Positions 1 to 8,361 of a stretch of DNA of 64,000 bases are shown piece by piece. Where the stretch lies: positions 310,001 to 374,000 of the forward strand of contig CAWAZU010000008.1 in NCBI GenBank assembly GCA_963786445.1. The letters are read 5' to 3'. How positions within the stretch are numbered: the stretch's first letter is position 1; each line of letters opens with the position of its first letter. The position numbers were made by a program, and so were the translations under genes. The stretch is from JAFKFJ01 sp963786445 (lineage in GTDB: Bacteria; Pseudomonadota; Alphaproteobacteria; Acetobacterales; Acetobacteraceae). The notes under the pieces are model-generated. The model made no database searches. It worked only from the letters and a program-made list of their open reading frames with translations, and was not told the DNA's origin.

Positions 1-242
1 CGACCAACCGCATGCTGGCAGGGCTGGACATGACCGCCGACTGCGCGGCGATCGCCTGCCCGACGCTGCTGCTGGCGGGAAGGTTCGACCAGTTGCGTCC
101 GCCGCAACTGATCGAGCCGCTGACCGGCCGCATCACGGGTGCCCGGTTCGCGGCGCTGGACAGCGGGCATTTCATGGCGGTGCAGACGCCCGGCCCGGTC
201 GCCGCCCAAATTGACGGATTTCTCGTGGAGTTCGGTGCCTAG
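1..242 (+). CDS. alpha/beta hydrolase, C-terminal end (5' truncated by window edge)
   Basis: The reading frame is open from the first bases of the window and ends with TAG at 240-242. The visible ~80 residues match the end of an alpha/beta-hydrolase fold: a strand and loop reading PTLLLAGRFDQLRPP, the usual site of the catalytic Asp, followed by a GHFMAVQTP segment carrying the catalytic His. The nucleophile region lies outside the window. The gene sits 34 bp before a metallo-beta-lactamase-fold hydrolase and an EthD protein, so the three may form a small catabolic operon. Substrate cannot be told from this fragment. Confidence 0.75.
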   Translation, partial: TNRMLAGLDMTADCAAIACPTLLLAGRFDQLRPPQLIEPLTGRITGARFAALDSGHFMAVQTPGPVAAQIDGFLVEFGA

Positions 243-276
243 GCGTCGGCCCGCGTGCGGCAGGAGGGAAGAATCG

Positions 277-1158
277 ATGATGCAGACGCGCATGATCGGG
301 GATGTGCGGGTGACGCGGATACTCGAATACGCGGCACCGACACACGACCCTGCCTTCCTGTTCCCCGACCTCAAGCAGGCGGAGCTCGACCGGCACGCCG
401 CCTGGCTCGCGCCGCACCACTACATCGCGCCCATGAACCGGCTGATCGTGACGATCCAGATCTGGGTGGTGCAGACCGGCGGGAACGTCATCGTCGTCGA
501 TACCGGCGTCGGCAACCGCAAGCCGCGCGCCATCGCGCGCATGAACATGTTGAACACGCTGGTGCTGCCGTGGCTGGAAGCCGCCGGCGCCGCGCCGGCC
601 AAAGTGACGCACGTCGTCCACACCCATCTGCACTGCGACCATGTCGGCTGGGACACCAGCTTCGTCGATGGGCGCTGGATCCCCACCTTCCCGAACGCCC
701 GCTACCTGCTGCCGAAGACCGATTTCGACCACTACCGTGCGGAAACCGGGCAGCGGGCCAATCCGATCATCGACCAGGCCTTCGCCGACAGCGTGATGCC
801 GGTGGTCGATGCGGGCCTCGCCGATCTGATTGCGGACCAGCGCGAGATCGCCGGCGTGCTGACGGTCGAGCCGGCGCCCGGCCACAGCCCCGGACAGCTC
901 ACCTACCGCATCCGCTCGCAGGGCGAGGAGGGCATCTTCAGCGCCGACGTGATGCACAGCCCGCTGCAGATCGTGAAGCCTGAGCTGAACACGTCATACT
1001 GCGTCGATCCCGCAGCGGCCCGCGCGAGCCGGGCGGCGTTGCTGGCCCGTGCCGCGGACCGCGAGGCGCTGATCATGCCGATGCATTTCGGTGCGCCGCA
1101 TTGCGGCTATATCCGCCAGCAAGGCGGCGGCTATGTATTCGAGGGCGCGGCCTGGTAG
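277..1158 (+). CDS. MBL-fold metallo-hydrolase
   Basis: A 293-residue metallo-beta-lactamase-superfamily hydrolase. The metal-binding motif HxHxDH is present at residues 117-122 (HLHCDH), with a later ligand His in the PAPGHSPGQ segment near residue 203, the bridging Asp in FSADVMH, and a final His in MPMHFGAP. The length and layout resemble the lactonase-like/AttM branch rather than true beta-lactamases; no signal peptide is visible. The start chosen is the first ATG of an ATGATG pair, 8 bp after a strong AGGAGGG. The frame stays open farther upstream, but that part overlaps the preceding gene. It probably hydrolyses an ester or lactone in the same pathway as its two neighbours (inference). 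Confidence 0.85.
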   Translation: MMQTRMIGDVRVTRILEYAAPTHDPAFLFPDLKQAELDRHAAWLAPHHYIAPMNRLIVTIQIWVVQTGGNVIVVDTGVGNRKPRAIARMNMLNTLVLPWLEAAGAAPAKVTHVVHTHLHCDHVGWDTSFVDGRWIPTFPNARYLLPKTDFDHYRAETGQRANPIIDQAFADSVMPVVDAGLADLIADQREIAGVLTVEPAPGHSPGQLTYRIRSQGEEGIFSADVMHSPLQIVKPELNTSYCVDPAAARASRAALLARAADREALIMPMHFGAPHCGYIRQQGGGYVFEGAAW

Positions 1159-1185
1159 CCGCGCCGGCAGCAAGGAAGTTGCGAC

Positions 1186-1536
1186 ATGATCAAGATGATC
1201 GCTCTGCTGAAGCGCAAGGACTCGCTCACGCACGAGCAGTTCGTCAGGCACTGGCTCGAGGTTCACGGGCCGCTGGCGCACGCCGTGCCGCAGATCCGGC
1301 GCTACGTGCAATCGCACATCGCCACCACGGCGTCGCGGCCCGACATCCCGGACATCCCGGTGGACGTGGACGGGATCGCCGAACTCTGGTTCGACAACCA
1401 GCAGGAGCTGGCCGCGGCGCAGGACACGGTGGCGATGCGGCAGCTGCTCGCCGACGGCGCGACCTTTATCGGCGAGATCAAGACGTTCCTTGTGACCGAG
1501 CGGGTCATCGTGCCGCCGCGTGACGTGGACCGCTGA
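1186..1536 (+). CDS. EthD domain-containing protein
   Basis: A 116-residue protein with an EthD/dimeric alpha-beta-barrel pattern: KMIALLKRKDSLTHEQFVRHW at the N-terminus, then the conserved HGPLAHAVPQIRRYVQ helix, and an aromatic strand (ELWFDN) later. EthD-like proteins are small ferredoxin-like-fold proteins found in degradation clusters; most have no proven reaction. It starts 27 bp after the MBL hydrolase stop, with GGAAG upstream of the ATG, so it is probably co-transcribed with it. It converges on the minus-strand ABC permease, whose stop codon is 12 bp away. Confidence 0.8.
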   Translation: MIKMIALLKRKDSLTHEQFVRHWLEVHGPLAHAVPQIRRYVQSHIATTASRPDIPDIPVDVDGIAELWFDNQQELAAAQDTVAMRQLLADGATFIGEIKTFLVTERVIVPPRDVDR

Positions 1537-1548
1537 CGGCGGCCCGCA

Positions 1549-2622
1549 CTACCGCCTGGTCGATCCCGCCGCCAGCCGCGACGCCCCGACCGCGACCAAC
1601 AGCACCGCGCCATCGAATCCCGGTTCCACCCAGCCCGGTGCGCCGAGCAGCTGCAGGCCGTTCAGCCCGACGGCGACGAGCAGCACCGCGAAGCCGGTGC
1701 CGAGCACGTTGAAGCGTCCGACCTTCACCGCGGTCGCGCCGAGAAAACAGGCGGCCAGTGCGGGCAGGAGGTAGTTCGCGCCGATCCCGGAACTCGCCGA
1801 GCCGGTGCGCGCGAGGCTGAGGAAGCCGCAGAACGCGGCGACGACGCCCGAGATGACGAACGAGACGACGAGCATCCGGCCGGTCCGGACGCCGACCAGT
1901 TCGCTCGCGCGGCGCGACAGGCCGACGGCGACCAGCTTGCGGCCGAACGTCGTGTGCTCGCAGACCACCCAGAACGCGACGAGGCCGCCGAGCCCGATCC
2001 CGACCACGTTCGGCACCCCCGACACGAAGCCTTGCCCGAAATTGATCAGCGAGCGCGGAATGCCCTCGATCAGGATCGCGCCCTGGGTCAGGTAGAGCGA
2101 GGCGGCGCCCGCCAGCGATCCGACGCCCAGCGTCGCGATGAACGAACTGATGCCGACGCGCGTGATGAGAAACCCGTTGAGGAAGCCGATCAGCGCGCCG
2201 GTGACCAGCACGACCAGGAGGGCGGCGGCGATCGGCACGTGCTCCTGCCCGATCAGCACCGCGGTCATCACCGCCGAAAGCTCCAGCATGAAGCCGATCG
2301 ACAGGTCGAACTCCCCGCCGATCAGCGGCGCCAGCGCGGCGAGCGCGAGCAGCAGGCCGATGCTGTTGCTGGCTGCGACCACCTGGAGGTTGGCGACGGT
2401 CAGGAAGGTGTCCGGATTGAGCAGCCAAAACAGCGCGAACAGCACGAGCGTGACCAGCGGGACGCCGAAGCGCGCAAGATTGTGCAGCAGGCGCCGCCGC
2501 GGCCTGGGCGCGTCCGCCGGACGCTCGGCCGTCAGAGCCGCGCTCGCCGTCTCCGACCGAGGCTGATCGCGCCGCTCCGCCGCCTGCACCTCGCCTGCCG
2601 CTCGCCCGGTTCCTGCGTTCAT
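1549..2622 (-). CDS. ABC transporter permease, ribose/autoinducer-2 type (BPD_transp_2)
   Basis: A 357-residue inner-membrane permease of the RbsC class. After a polar ~45-residue N-terminus it shows about ten hydrophobic segments with typical family sequences: PDTFLTVANLQVVAASNSIGL, GGEFDLSIGFML (the conserved loop), and the GxLxARTGSASSGIG stretch. The ATG at 2622 was chosen because GGAAGAA precedes it. An in-frame GTG at 2658 would add 12 residues but lacks a ribosome-binding site. It is the last gene of a minus-strand operon with a double ATPase and a binding protein. The importer class handles sugars and related small polar solutes; the substrate is unknown. Confidence 0.9.
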   Translation of the reverse strand: MNAGTGRAAGEVQAAERRDQPRSETASAALTAERPADAPRPRRRLLHNLARFGVPLVTLVLFALFWLLNPDTFLTVANLQVVAASNSIGLLLALAALAPLIGGEFDLSIGFMLELSAVMTAVLIGQEHVPIAAALLVVLVTGALIGFLNGFLITRVGISSFIATLGVGSLAGAASLYLTQGAILIEGIPRSLINFGQGFVSGVPNVVGIGLGGLVAFWVVCEHTTFGRKLVAVGLSRRASELVGVRTGRMLVVSFVISGVVAAFCGFLSLARTGSASSGIGANYLLPALAACFLGATAVKVGRFNVLGTGFAVLLVAVGLNGLQLLGAPGWVEPGFDGAVLLVAVGASRLAAGSTRR

Positions 2623-2668
2623 CGTTCGGTTCTTCCAACGCTCGCCGCGCCCGGTCACGGGGAACGGG

Positions 2669-4246
2669 CTAGGGGCCCGCCATGATCAGATGTTCGACCT
2701 CCCGAACCGAGAGCCGCTCGTCCGTGACCTCGTCGGCGATCCTGCCGTCGTCCAGCAGCAGTGCCCGGTCGCAGGTTTCCACGATTTCCTCGATGCTGGA
2801 AGACAGCAGCAGGACCGCCGCGCCGGCATCCGCGTTGCTGCGGATGACCTGGTAGATGTTCTCACGTGCCGCCGCATCCACGCCCTCGGTCGGCTCGTCG
2901 AGGACGAACAGCACGATGGCACGCCGCCCCCAGCGTCCGACCACCGCCTTCTGCTGGTTGCCGCCGCTGAGATTCTCGATCGGCTCCTCGATGTCCGGCG
3001 GCACGATCGCGTAGGCAGCGACGAGTTCGGACGCGAGCCGGCGTTCCCGCTCGGCGTTGATCAACCCGTACCGCGACACGGCCGCGAGGTTGGTGATGCT
3101 GAGGTTCTCGCGGACCGAGCCGCCGGGGAAGATGCCGGCGCGCTGCCGGTCCTGCGGCACATAGGCGATGCCGCGGTCGATCGCCGCCCTGGCGCTCGCG
3201 CAGGCGAGCGGCGCGCCGTTGAGCGACATGGTGCCGCCCAGGATGCGCTCCTGGCCGAACACGGTACGGCCGAGCGCGCTCCGGCCGCAGCCGGCGCGGC
3301 CGATGATGCCGCAGATCTCGCCCTGGTGGACGGTCAGCGATAGGTCGCGCAGGCGGCCGGTGGACACCGAGCGCAGTTCCAGCACCGGCGTTGCGCGCCG
3401 TTCGCGCGCCGCTGCGCGCCGCGCCGTCGTGACGCTGTGGCCGGCGACGCTCTCGACCAGTGCGGCCGCGGTCAGGCCGGCGATCGGGCGCGACTGGAAG
3501 ACCTCGCCGTTGCGCAGCACCGTGACCCAGTCGGCGACCTTGATCACCTCCTCGAAACGGTGGGTGACATAGACGATGCCCGCGCCCAGCGCCTGCAGCC
3601 GGCGCACCACGGCCAGGATCAGCACCACTTCGCCGGGCGGCAGCGCCGCCGTGACCTCGTCGAGGATGAGCAGCCGCACCCCATCGAGGCCGTCGTACAG
3701 CGCACGGGCGCAGGCGACGGCGACACGCTGCCAGGTCGGCAGGTGCTCGACCTCGGTCCGCGGGTCCAGTTGCAGGCCGACCACGCCGAGCGCGTCCGCC
3801 ACGCGCCGCGCGGTGGCGCGCCAGTCGATCAGGCCGGAGCGGGCACGGACATAGCCGTCGCCCGCCGCGACGTTCTCCAGGATGCTCAGCCCGTCGATCA
3901 GGCCGAGATCCTGGTGGACGACGCGCACGCCGAGGCCGGCCATCTGCGCGACGCCGGCCGTCGCCGGCGCCGCGGCGTCGCCGATGAACACGGCCCCCGC
4001 GTCGCGCGTGTAGTAGCCGGCGAGGATTTTCACCAGCGACGACTTGCCGGCGCCGTTGGCGCCGACCAGGGCATGCACCTGTCCGTGTTCGACGGTGAGG
4101 CTTACGTCGGACAGCACCGCGCGCTGACCGAAGCGCTTGACGAGGTGTTCGACACGCGTGGCCGGCGCCCCCGGTGGGACGCAGGATTGCGGGGCTGGGC
4201 GCGGATCGCGGGTCGCAGCGGCGGCACGCGATCGCCCGGCAACCAT
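2669..4246 (-). CDS. ABC transporter ATP-binding protein with two ABC domains (RbsA type)
   Basis: A 525-residue double ATPase. Domain 1 has Walker A GANGAGKSS and Walker B LLILDEVTAALP, but its signature helix is degenerate (LPTWQRVAVACARAL in place of LSxGxxQ). Domain 2 has the Walker A variant usual for this family (GRAGCGRSAL, Arg for Lys), a canonical LSGGNQQK signature and FVLDEPTEGVD. One functional and one degenerate site is normal for RbsA-like proteins. The start at ATG 4246 lies one base after the TGA of the binding-protein gene (TGAGATG), so the two are translationally coupled. It energises the neighbouring permease. Confidence 0.9.
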   Translation of the reverse strand: MVAGRSRAAAATRDPRPAPQSCVPPGAPATRVEHLVKRFGQRAVLSDVSLTVEHGQVHALVGANGAGKSSLVKILAGYYTRDAGAVFIGDAAAPATAGVAQMAGLGVRVVHQDLGLIDGLSILENVAAGDGYVRARSGLIDWRATARRVADALGVVGLQLDPRTEVEHLPTWQRVAVACARALYDGLDGVRLLILDEVTAALPPGEVVLILAVVRRLQALGAGIVYVTHRFEEVIKVADWVTVLRNGEVFQSRPIAGLTAAALVESVAGHSVTTARRAAARERRATPVLELRSVSTGRLRDLSLTVHQGEICGIIGRAGCGRSALGRTVFGQERILGGTMSLNGAPLACASARAAIDRGIAYVPQDRQRAGIFPGGSVRENLSITNLAAVSRYGLINAERERRLASELVAAYAIVPPDIEEPIENLSGGNQQKAVVGRWGRRAIVLFVLDEPTEGVDAAARENIYQVIRSNADAGAAVLLLSSSIEEIVETCDRALLLDDGRIADEVTDERLSVREVEHLIMAGP

Positions 4247-4247
4247 C

Positions 4248-5384
4248 TCAGTGCCGGCCCCAGAGCTCCAGGTAGTGTTCACGAAAGCCGGATTCTGTTC
4301 CGACCCAAACCTGGCCCGGTGGCGGCAAATACTGTGCGGCGCTGGACGTGAACAGGCGCACCGGGATGCGCTCGTCCACCACCGGCTTGCCGTCGAGCAG
4401 ACGGATCACCTCATCGACGCTGCCCCAGCCGCCCCATTCCTCGGAGGAACTTGCGTCGGTCACGAAGATATTGCCATCGCGAACGAGGGCCAGCGGCCCG
4501 GCGTTGCCGAGCTGCGAATACATCGTCACCTTGCCCCGGAAGCCGGCGGCGTCGAGCGCCGGAACGATGAGCGCGACCGGCGGATCGAAGCCGATGAAGA
4601 TGCTGTTGATCTTCGGATCGCGCCGCACGGCCGCGACCACCCGGTTGGGCAATGTGGTGCCGACCGTGCTGGCGGTGAAGTTGATCGGGTCGGCGTAGCT
4701 GATCGTGCAGTCCGTGCAGGCGTCCAGCTCTTTCTTGACCGCCGCCAGCACGGTCACCGGCAGGGAAAACTCGGCGTCGCGCAGGAACAGCGCCCGGACC
4801 TTGGCCTTGTTGTTGACGATGGCGCTGTCGGCAAGCAGCTTGCCGATCAGGTCGCCGTCCGGATGCACGTCGGTGGCGACGCCATACTCGCCGCCCTTGT
4901 TGTCCTGGTACAGGCTGACGACGGGAATTTTCTTCTTCTTGGCGAGTGCCAGCCCGCCGGCGACCAGCGCCTGATCGACCCCGGTCAGCACCACCCCGTC
5001 GGCGCCGCTGTTGATGGCGGTCTGTAAGGCCTCGTCATAGCCGGTCGGATCGTTGACGACGATGGTCTTGGCGCGCCAGCCGATGCGCTTGGCTGCGGTC
5101 TCGGCGCCCTGTGCCAGCAGCTTGCAGCCGGCGAGCGCCCAGGTGCAGCTGACGCCGACGAGGGATTTGTCCTTCGGCGCCGCAGCGGGTTCGGTCGGTC
5201 CGTTCCAGGGCGGGGGCGCCGAGACGGATGTGACCACGTCCGTGTAGTGGCTCAGTCCTTCGCCCGCATCCGCGGCACCGCTCGCGCCGACGAGCGCCGA
5301 CAGCGAGGCCATTGCGACAAAAAGTCGAAGCGCCTGGCGCAGCGAAGGTACCCGTCGGGAAATCCGACAGCAAATCACTTGCAC
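4248..5384 (-). CDS. Sugar-type ABC transporter substrate-binding protein
   Basis: A 378-residue periplasmic binding protein of the Peripla_BP_4 (ribose-binding-like) class. The N-terminus carries an Arg-rich n-region and a hydrophobic stretch (ALRLFVAMASLSALVGASG) ending near AADAGEG, so it is probably exported. Family features include the INSGADGVVLTGVD and KKKKIPVVSLYQD segments and the GFDPPVALIVPALDAAGF strand-helix late in the protein. A GTG start at 5384 was chosen because GGGGAGGAA lies 6-8 bases upstream; the frame is open further up but that part has no signal-peptide logic. First gene of the minus-strand importer operon (binding protein, ATPase, permease). Confidence 0.87.
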   Translation of the reverse strand: MQVICCRISRRVPSLRQALRLFVAMASLSALVGASGAADAGEGLSHYTDVVTSVSAPPPWNGPTEPAAAPKDKSLVGVSCTWALAGCKLLAQGAETAAKRIGWRAKTIVVNDPTGYDEALQTAINSGADGVVLTGVDQALVAGGLALAKKKKIPVVSLYQDNKGGEYGVATDVHPDGDLIGKLLADSAIVNNKAKVRALFLRDAEFSLPVTVLAAVKKELDACTDCTISYADPINFTASTVGTTLPNRVVAAVRRDPKINSIFIGFDPPVALIVPALDAAGFRGKVTMYSQLGNAGPLALVRDGNIFVTDASSSEEWGGWGSVDEVIRLLDGKPVVDERIPVRLFTSSAAQYLPPPGQVWVGTESGFREHYLELWGRH

Positions 5385-5910
5385 TTTCCGTTCCTCCCCG
5401 TTCTGTGGCAGCCGCCAGGACCGCAGCCATGCGGTCCGAAATACGCTCCGATCATCGCGTCCGATGCGACGAAACGCCGGACCGCGGACGCGCCCGGTCG
5501 GTCCCGTCCTGGGTCGGCGCCGATGCCGGCCGCTCCCGAATGCAGGAATGGTTGAGGCGGCAAACGCATGCAGCATCACGCCTTTTTCGTGCGCAGCCCC
5601 CGGTGACGCTCCTTCCCGATGTCCTGCAGCGGTGCCAGCGCTGTCCGCATGCTGGATATTTGTCCGTATTCGTAGGAAGCGGAGCGGTTGAGTGTCAAGT
5701 GGCAAAGCACCCGCGGACGGCCGCAGAGTGCCGCTTGCGCCGGGGGACTTTGGCTCGCTCTGCTGCGACGGACCGAGCAGCGGGACAGCGCGTCGGCCAA
5801 GCGGCAACCCGCAGCCGCGTTATGTCGGACATCGTCTCGGCCGCCGCGTCCGCGGCACGGCCGGGATTGCGTTGCAGGCTTGCGAGGCGGGACGCGCAGC
5901 GGTCCGTCGG
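5385..5910. other. 526-bp intergenic region between the ribose-type importer and the sensor-kinase cluster
   Basis: No convincing gene is present. Several frames are open here but show arginine-rich shadow composition with no start signals or family features. The region upstream of the importer contains one promoter-like pair (see 5669-5698). It also separates the 3' end of the signalling operon from the 5' end of the importer operon, so a terminator for the former would have to lie at its upper end; no clear hairpin with a T-run was found. Confidence 0.6.
5669..5698 (-). promoter_or_regulatory. Candidate sigma-70 promoter of the ribose-type importer operon
   Basis: On the minus strand a perfect TTGACA (5698-5693) is followed after 18 bp by TACGAA (5674-5669). 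It lies about 285 bp upstream of the binding-protein start, inside the only long non-coding stretch of this part. The -10 element matches the consensus poorly, so this is only a candidate. Confidence 0.3.
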
Positions 5911-8361
5911 TCAGGCCCGAGTGCGCGTATCGGGTCGGCTGGCCGTGCCTTCAACCATGGCCCGGACTTTTGCGGCGAACGCGCCCACGACGAACGGCTT
6001 GTCGATGATTTCCATGCCGGCGGTGAGCAGGTTGACGCCGATCGCGCTGTCCACATAGCCGGTCATGAACAGTATCCTCAGCTCCGGTCGCAGCTCCCGC
6101 GCCGCGCCGGCCAGCTGGCGGCCGTTCATCCCCGGCAGACCCACGTCGGTGACCAGCAGATCGATCCGCGCATCCGACCGTATGATGTCCAGGCCCGCGG
6201 GGCCGTCGCCGGCCTCCAGGGTCACGTATCCGAGGTCCGTCAGGATCTCGACCACCAGCGCCCGGATCAGCGCCTCGTCTTCCACCACCAGCACCGTCGC
6301 CCCCGCCCTGACCGGTGGCGCCGCTGCCGCGTTCCGGTCGGCCGCGGCGTCATCCGCCATGCTGCCGCGGTAGCGGGGCAAATAGAGCCGCACCGTGGTG
6401 CCCTGACCGACCTTGCTGTCGATGCCCACCTGCCCCTCGGACTGTTTGGCAAATCCGTACAGCATCGAGAGCCCGAGGCCGGTGCCGCGTCCGATCGGCT
6501 TCGTCGTGAAGAACGGCTCAAACACGCGGGCCATCACCTCCGGCGTCATGCCGGTGCCGGTGTCGGTGACCGACAACACCACGTATTCGCCCGCCGGCAG
6601 GTCGTGCCCGGTTGCCGCGGACGCCTTGTCCAGCGTGGCGTTCGCCGTCGCGATCCCCAGCCGTCCGCCCTCCGGCATGGCGTCGCGGGCATTGATGCAC
6701 ACGTTGAGCAGCGCGTTCTCCAGCTGGTTGGCATCACACAGCGTCGGCCACACGCTCGGGTCCAACGCCGTCTCCATCGTGATCTGAGGCCCGATGCTGC
6801 GGCGGATCAGCTCCTCCATCGAGGCGATCAGCACGTTGACATTCACCGGCTTCGGGTCGAGCGCCTGCCGGCGCGCGAAGGCGAGCAGCCGGTGCGTCAG
6901 TGACGACGCGCGCGCGACTTCGTCCAGCGCCGTGCCGATGTAGCCGTCAGCATCGTCAGTTCGTCCTTGCGCGATGCGCGAGCGGATCATCTCCAGGCTG
7001 ACGCCGATACCGGTCAGCAGATTGTTGAAGTCGTGCGCAACGCCGCCGGTGAGCTGCCCGACCGCTTCCATCTTCTGGCTCTGCCGCAGGGCGGCCTCGG
7101 TGCGCTCGCGCTCCGCCATCTCGCTTTGCAGCCGGTCCAGGGCGTGTTTCAGCGCGATCGTGCGCTCCGTGACGAGCCGCTCCAGTTCGTCGCGCCCGCG
7201 GGCCTGGATTTCTCTCGCCTCCATCAGGTCCTGCACGTCGGTGCAGGTGCCGAACCAGCGGGTGATGCGCCCGGCCGCATCGCGGATCGGCAGGGCGCGC
7301 GCGATGAACCAGCGCCAGGCATCGTCGGCGCCGCCGCGCAAGCGGAACTCGGTTTCGTAGTCCTCGCCGGTGGCCAGCGCCTGTTGCCACTGAAGTTCGG
7401 CCTGCGTCCGGTCGTCCGGATGCATCCGGCCCATCCATTCGTCGTCCGTGCCGTCGGCCGCGTCGCGCCCGACGAACTCGTACCAGCGCCGGTTGTAGTA
7501 GTCGTGGCGGCCGTCCGCCGCGGCGGACCAGACGATCTGCGGCATGGCATCGGTGATCGCGCGGAACTTCGCCTCGCTCTCGGCCAGCGCCGCGTCGGTG
7601 CGCCGCCGCTCGGTCTGGTCGCGCAGGATTTTCAGATAGCCCAGCAGGCCCCCCTCGGGATCGCGCAGCGGGCGCATCACGCCGTCCGCCCAGAACCGCT
7701 CGCCGCCGCGCCGCAGCATCCAGCGTTCGTCGAGCGCCCAGCCGCGCTCGCGCGCCTCGCGCATCTCCTCCGCCGGCTGACCGGCCGCACGGTCCTCGGG
7801 CGTGAAGATCGGCTCCGTCGTCCGACCCACGAGTTCGTCCGCCGCGTAGCCCAGGATGCGCTCGGCGCCGCGGTTCCAGGTGGTCACCAGCCCGGCGGGG
7901 TCGGTGGTCAGGATGGCGAAGTCGGTGGCGCTGTCGATGATGGCGCGGAACCGCGCCTCGCTTTCCTGCACCGCCCGCTCGGCACGCCGCAGGCGCAGCA
8001 GGGCACGAACCGCCGCGACCAGCTCGGCCGGCGAGATCGGCTCGGTCACGTACGAATCGGCGCCGCCCTCCAGCCCGCGCACCCGATCCTGCGCCTCGAC
8101 GAAGGAGGCCGAGCACTGCAACACGAGCATGGTCGGGAACATCTGCTTGATCCGCCGGCAGACCTCGATCCCGCTGAGGTCCGGCAGGTTCACGTCCAGC
8201 ACCACCAGCGCCGGCCGCAGTTCCGCGGCCAGGCGCAGCGCCTCGGTCCCGGTTCTCGCGTCCAGCACCCGGAACCCGGCGCGGCACAGGATGCGCGACT
8301 TGGCGTAGCGAACCGCTTCGTTGTCATCGACGTTCAGGACGGTTTCCGTGGCCTCGCTCAC
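5911..8361 (-). CDS. Hybrid sensor histidine kinase, REC-PAS-PAS-HisKA-HATPase-REC
   Basis: An 816-residue soluble signalling kinase. An N-terminal receiver has phospho-acceptor Asp56 (VVLDVNLPD). Two PAS domains cover roughly residues 140-390. A coiled coil leads to an H-box of the HDFNN type (GGVAHDFNNLL), then an N-box (NARDAMPEGG) and G-boxes (DTGTGM, GRGTGLGLS). A C-terminal receiver carries LLVTDVGLPG. No membrane segment is visible. The start is a GTG at 8361 overlapping the TGA of the preceding kinase by four bases (GTGA). As last gene of the stressosome-type operon it could receive phosphate or signal from the upstream kinase through its N-terminal receiver (inference). Confidence 0.9.
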   Translation of the reverse strand: MSEATETVLNVDDNEAVRYAKSRILCRAGFRVLDARTGTEALRLAAELRPALVVLDVNLPDLSGIEVCRRIKQMFPTMLVLQCSASFVEAQDRVRGLEGGADSYVTEPISPAELVAAVRALLRLRRAERAVQESEARFRAIIDSATDFAILTTDPAGLVTTWNRGAERILGYAADELVGRTTEPIFTPEDRAAGQPAEEMREARERGWALDERWMLRRGGERFWADGVMRPLRDPEGGLLGYLKILRDQTERRRTDAALAESEAKFRAITDAMPQIVWSAAADGRHDYYNRRWYEFVGRDAADGTDDEWMGRMHPDDRTQAELQWQQALATGEDYETEFRLRGGADDAWRWFIARALPIRDAAGRITRWFGTCTDVQDLMEAREIQARGRDELERLVTERTIALKHALDRLQSEMAERERTEAALRQSQKMEAVGQLTGGVAHDFNNLLTGIGVSLEMIRSRIAQGRTDDADGYIGTALDEVARASSLTHRLLAFARRQALDPKPVNVNVLIASMEELIRRSIGPQITMETALDPSVWPTLCDANQLENALLNVCINARDAMPEGGRLGIATANATLDKASAATGHDLPAGEYVVLSVTDTGTGMTPEVMARVFEPFFTTKPIGRGTGLGLSMLYGFAKQSEGQVGIDSKVGQGTTVRLYLPRYRGSMADDAAADRNAAAAPPVRAGATVLVVEDEALIRALVVEILTDLGYVTLEAGDGPAGLDIIRSDARIDLLVTDVGLPGMNGRQLAGAARELRPELRILFMTGYVDSAIGVNLLTAGMEIIDKPFVVGAFAAKVRAMVEGTASRPDTRTRA

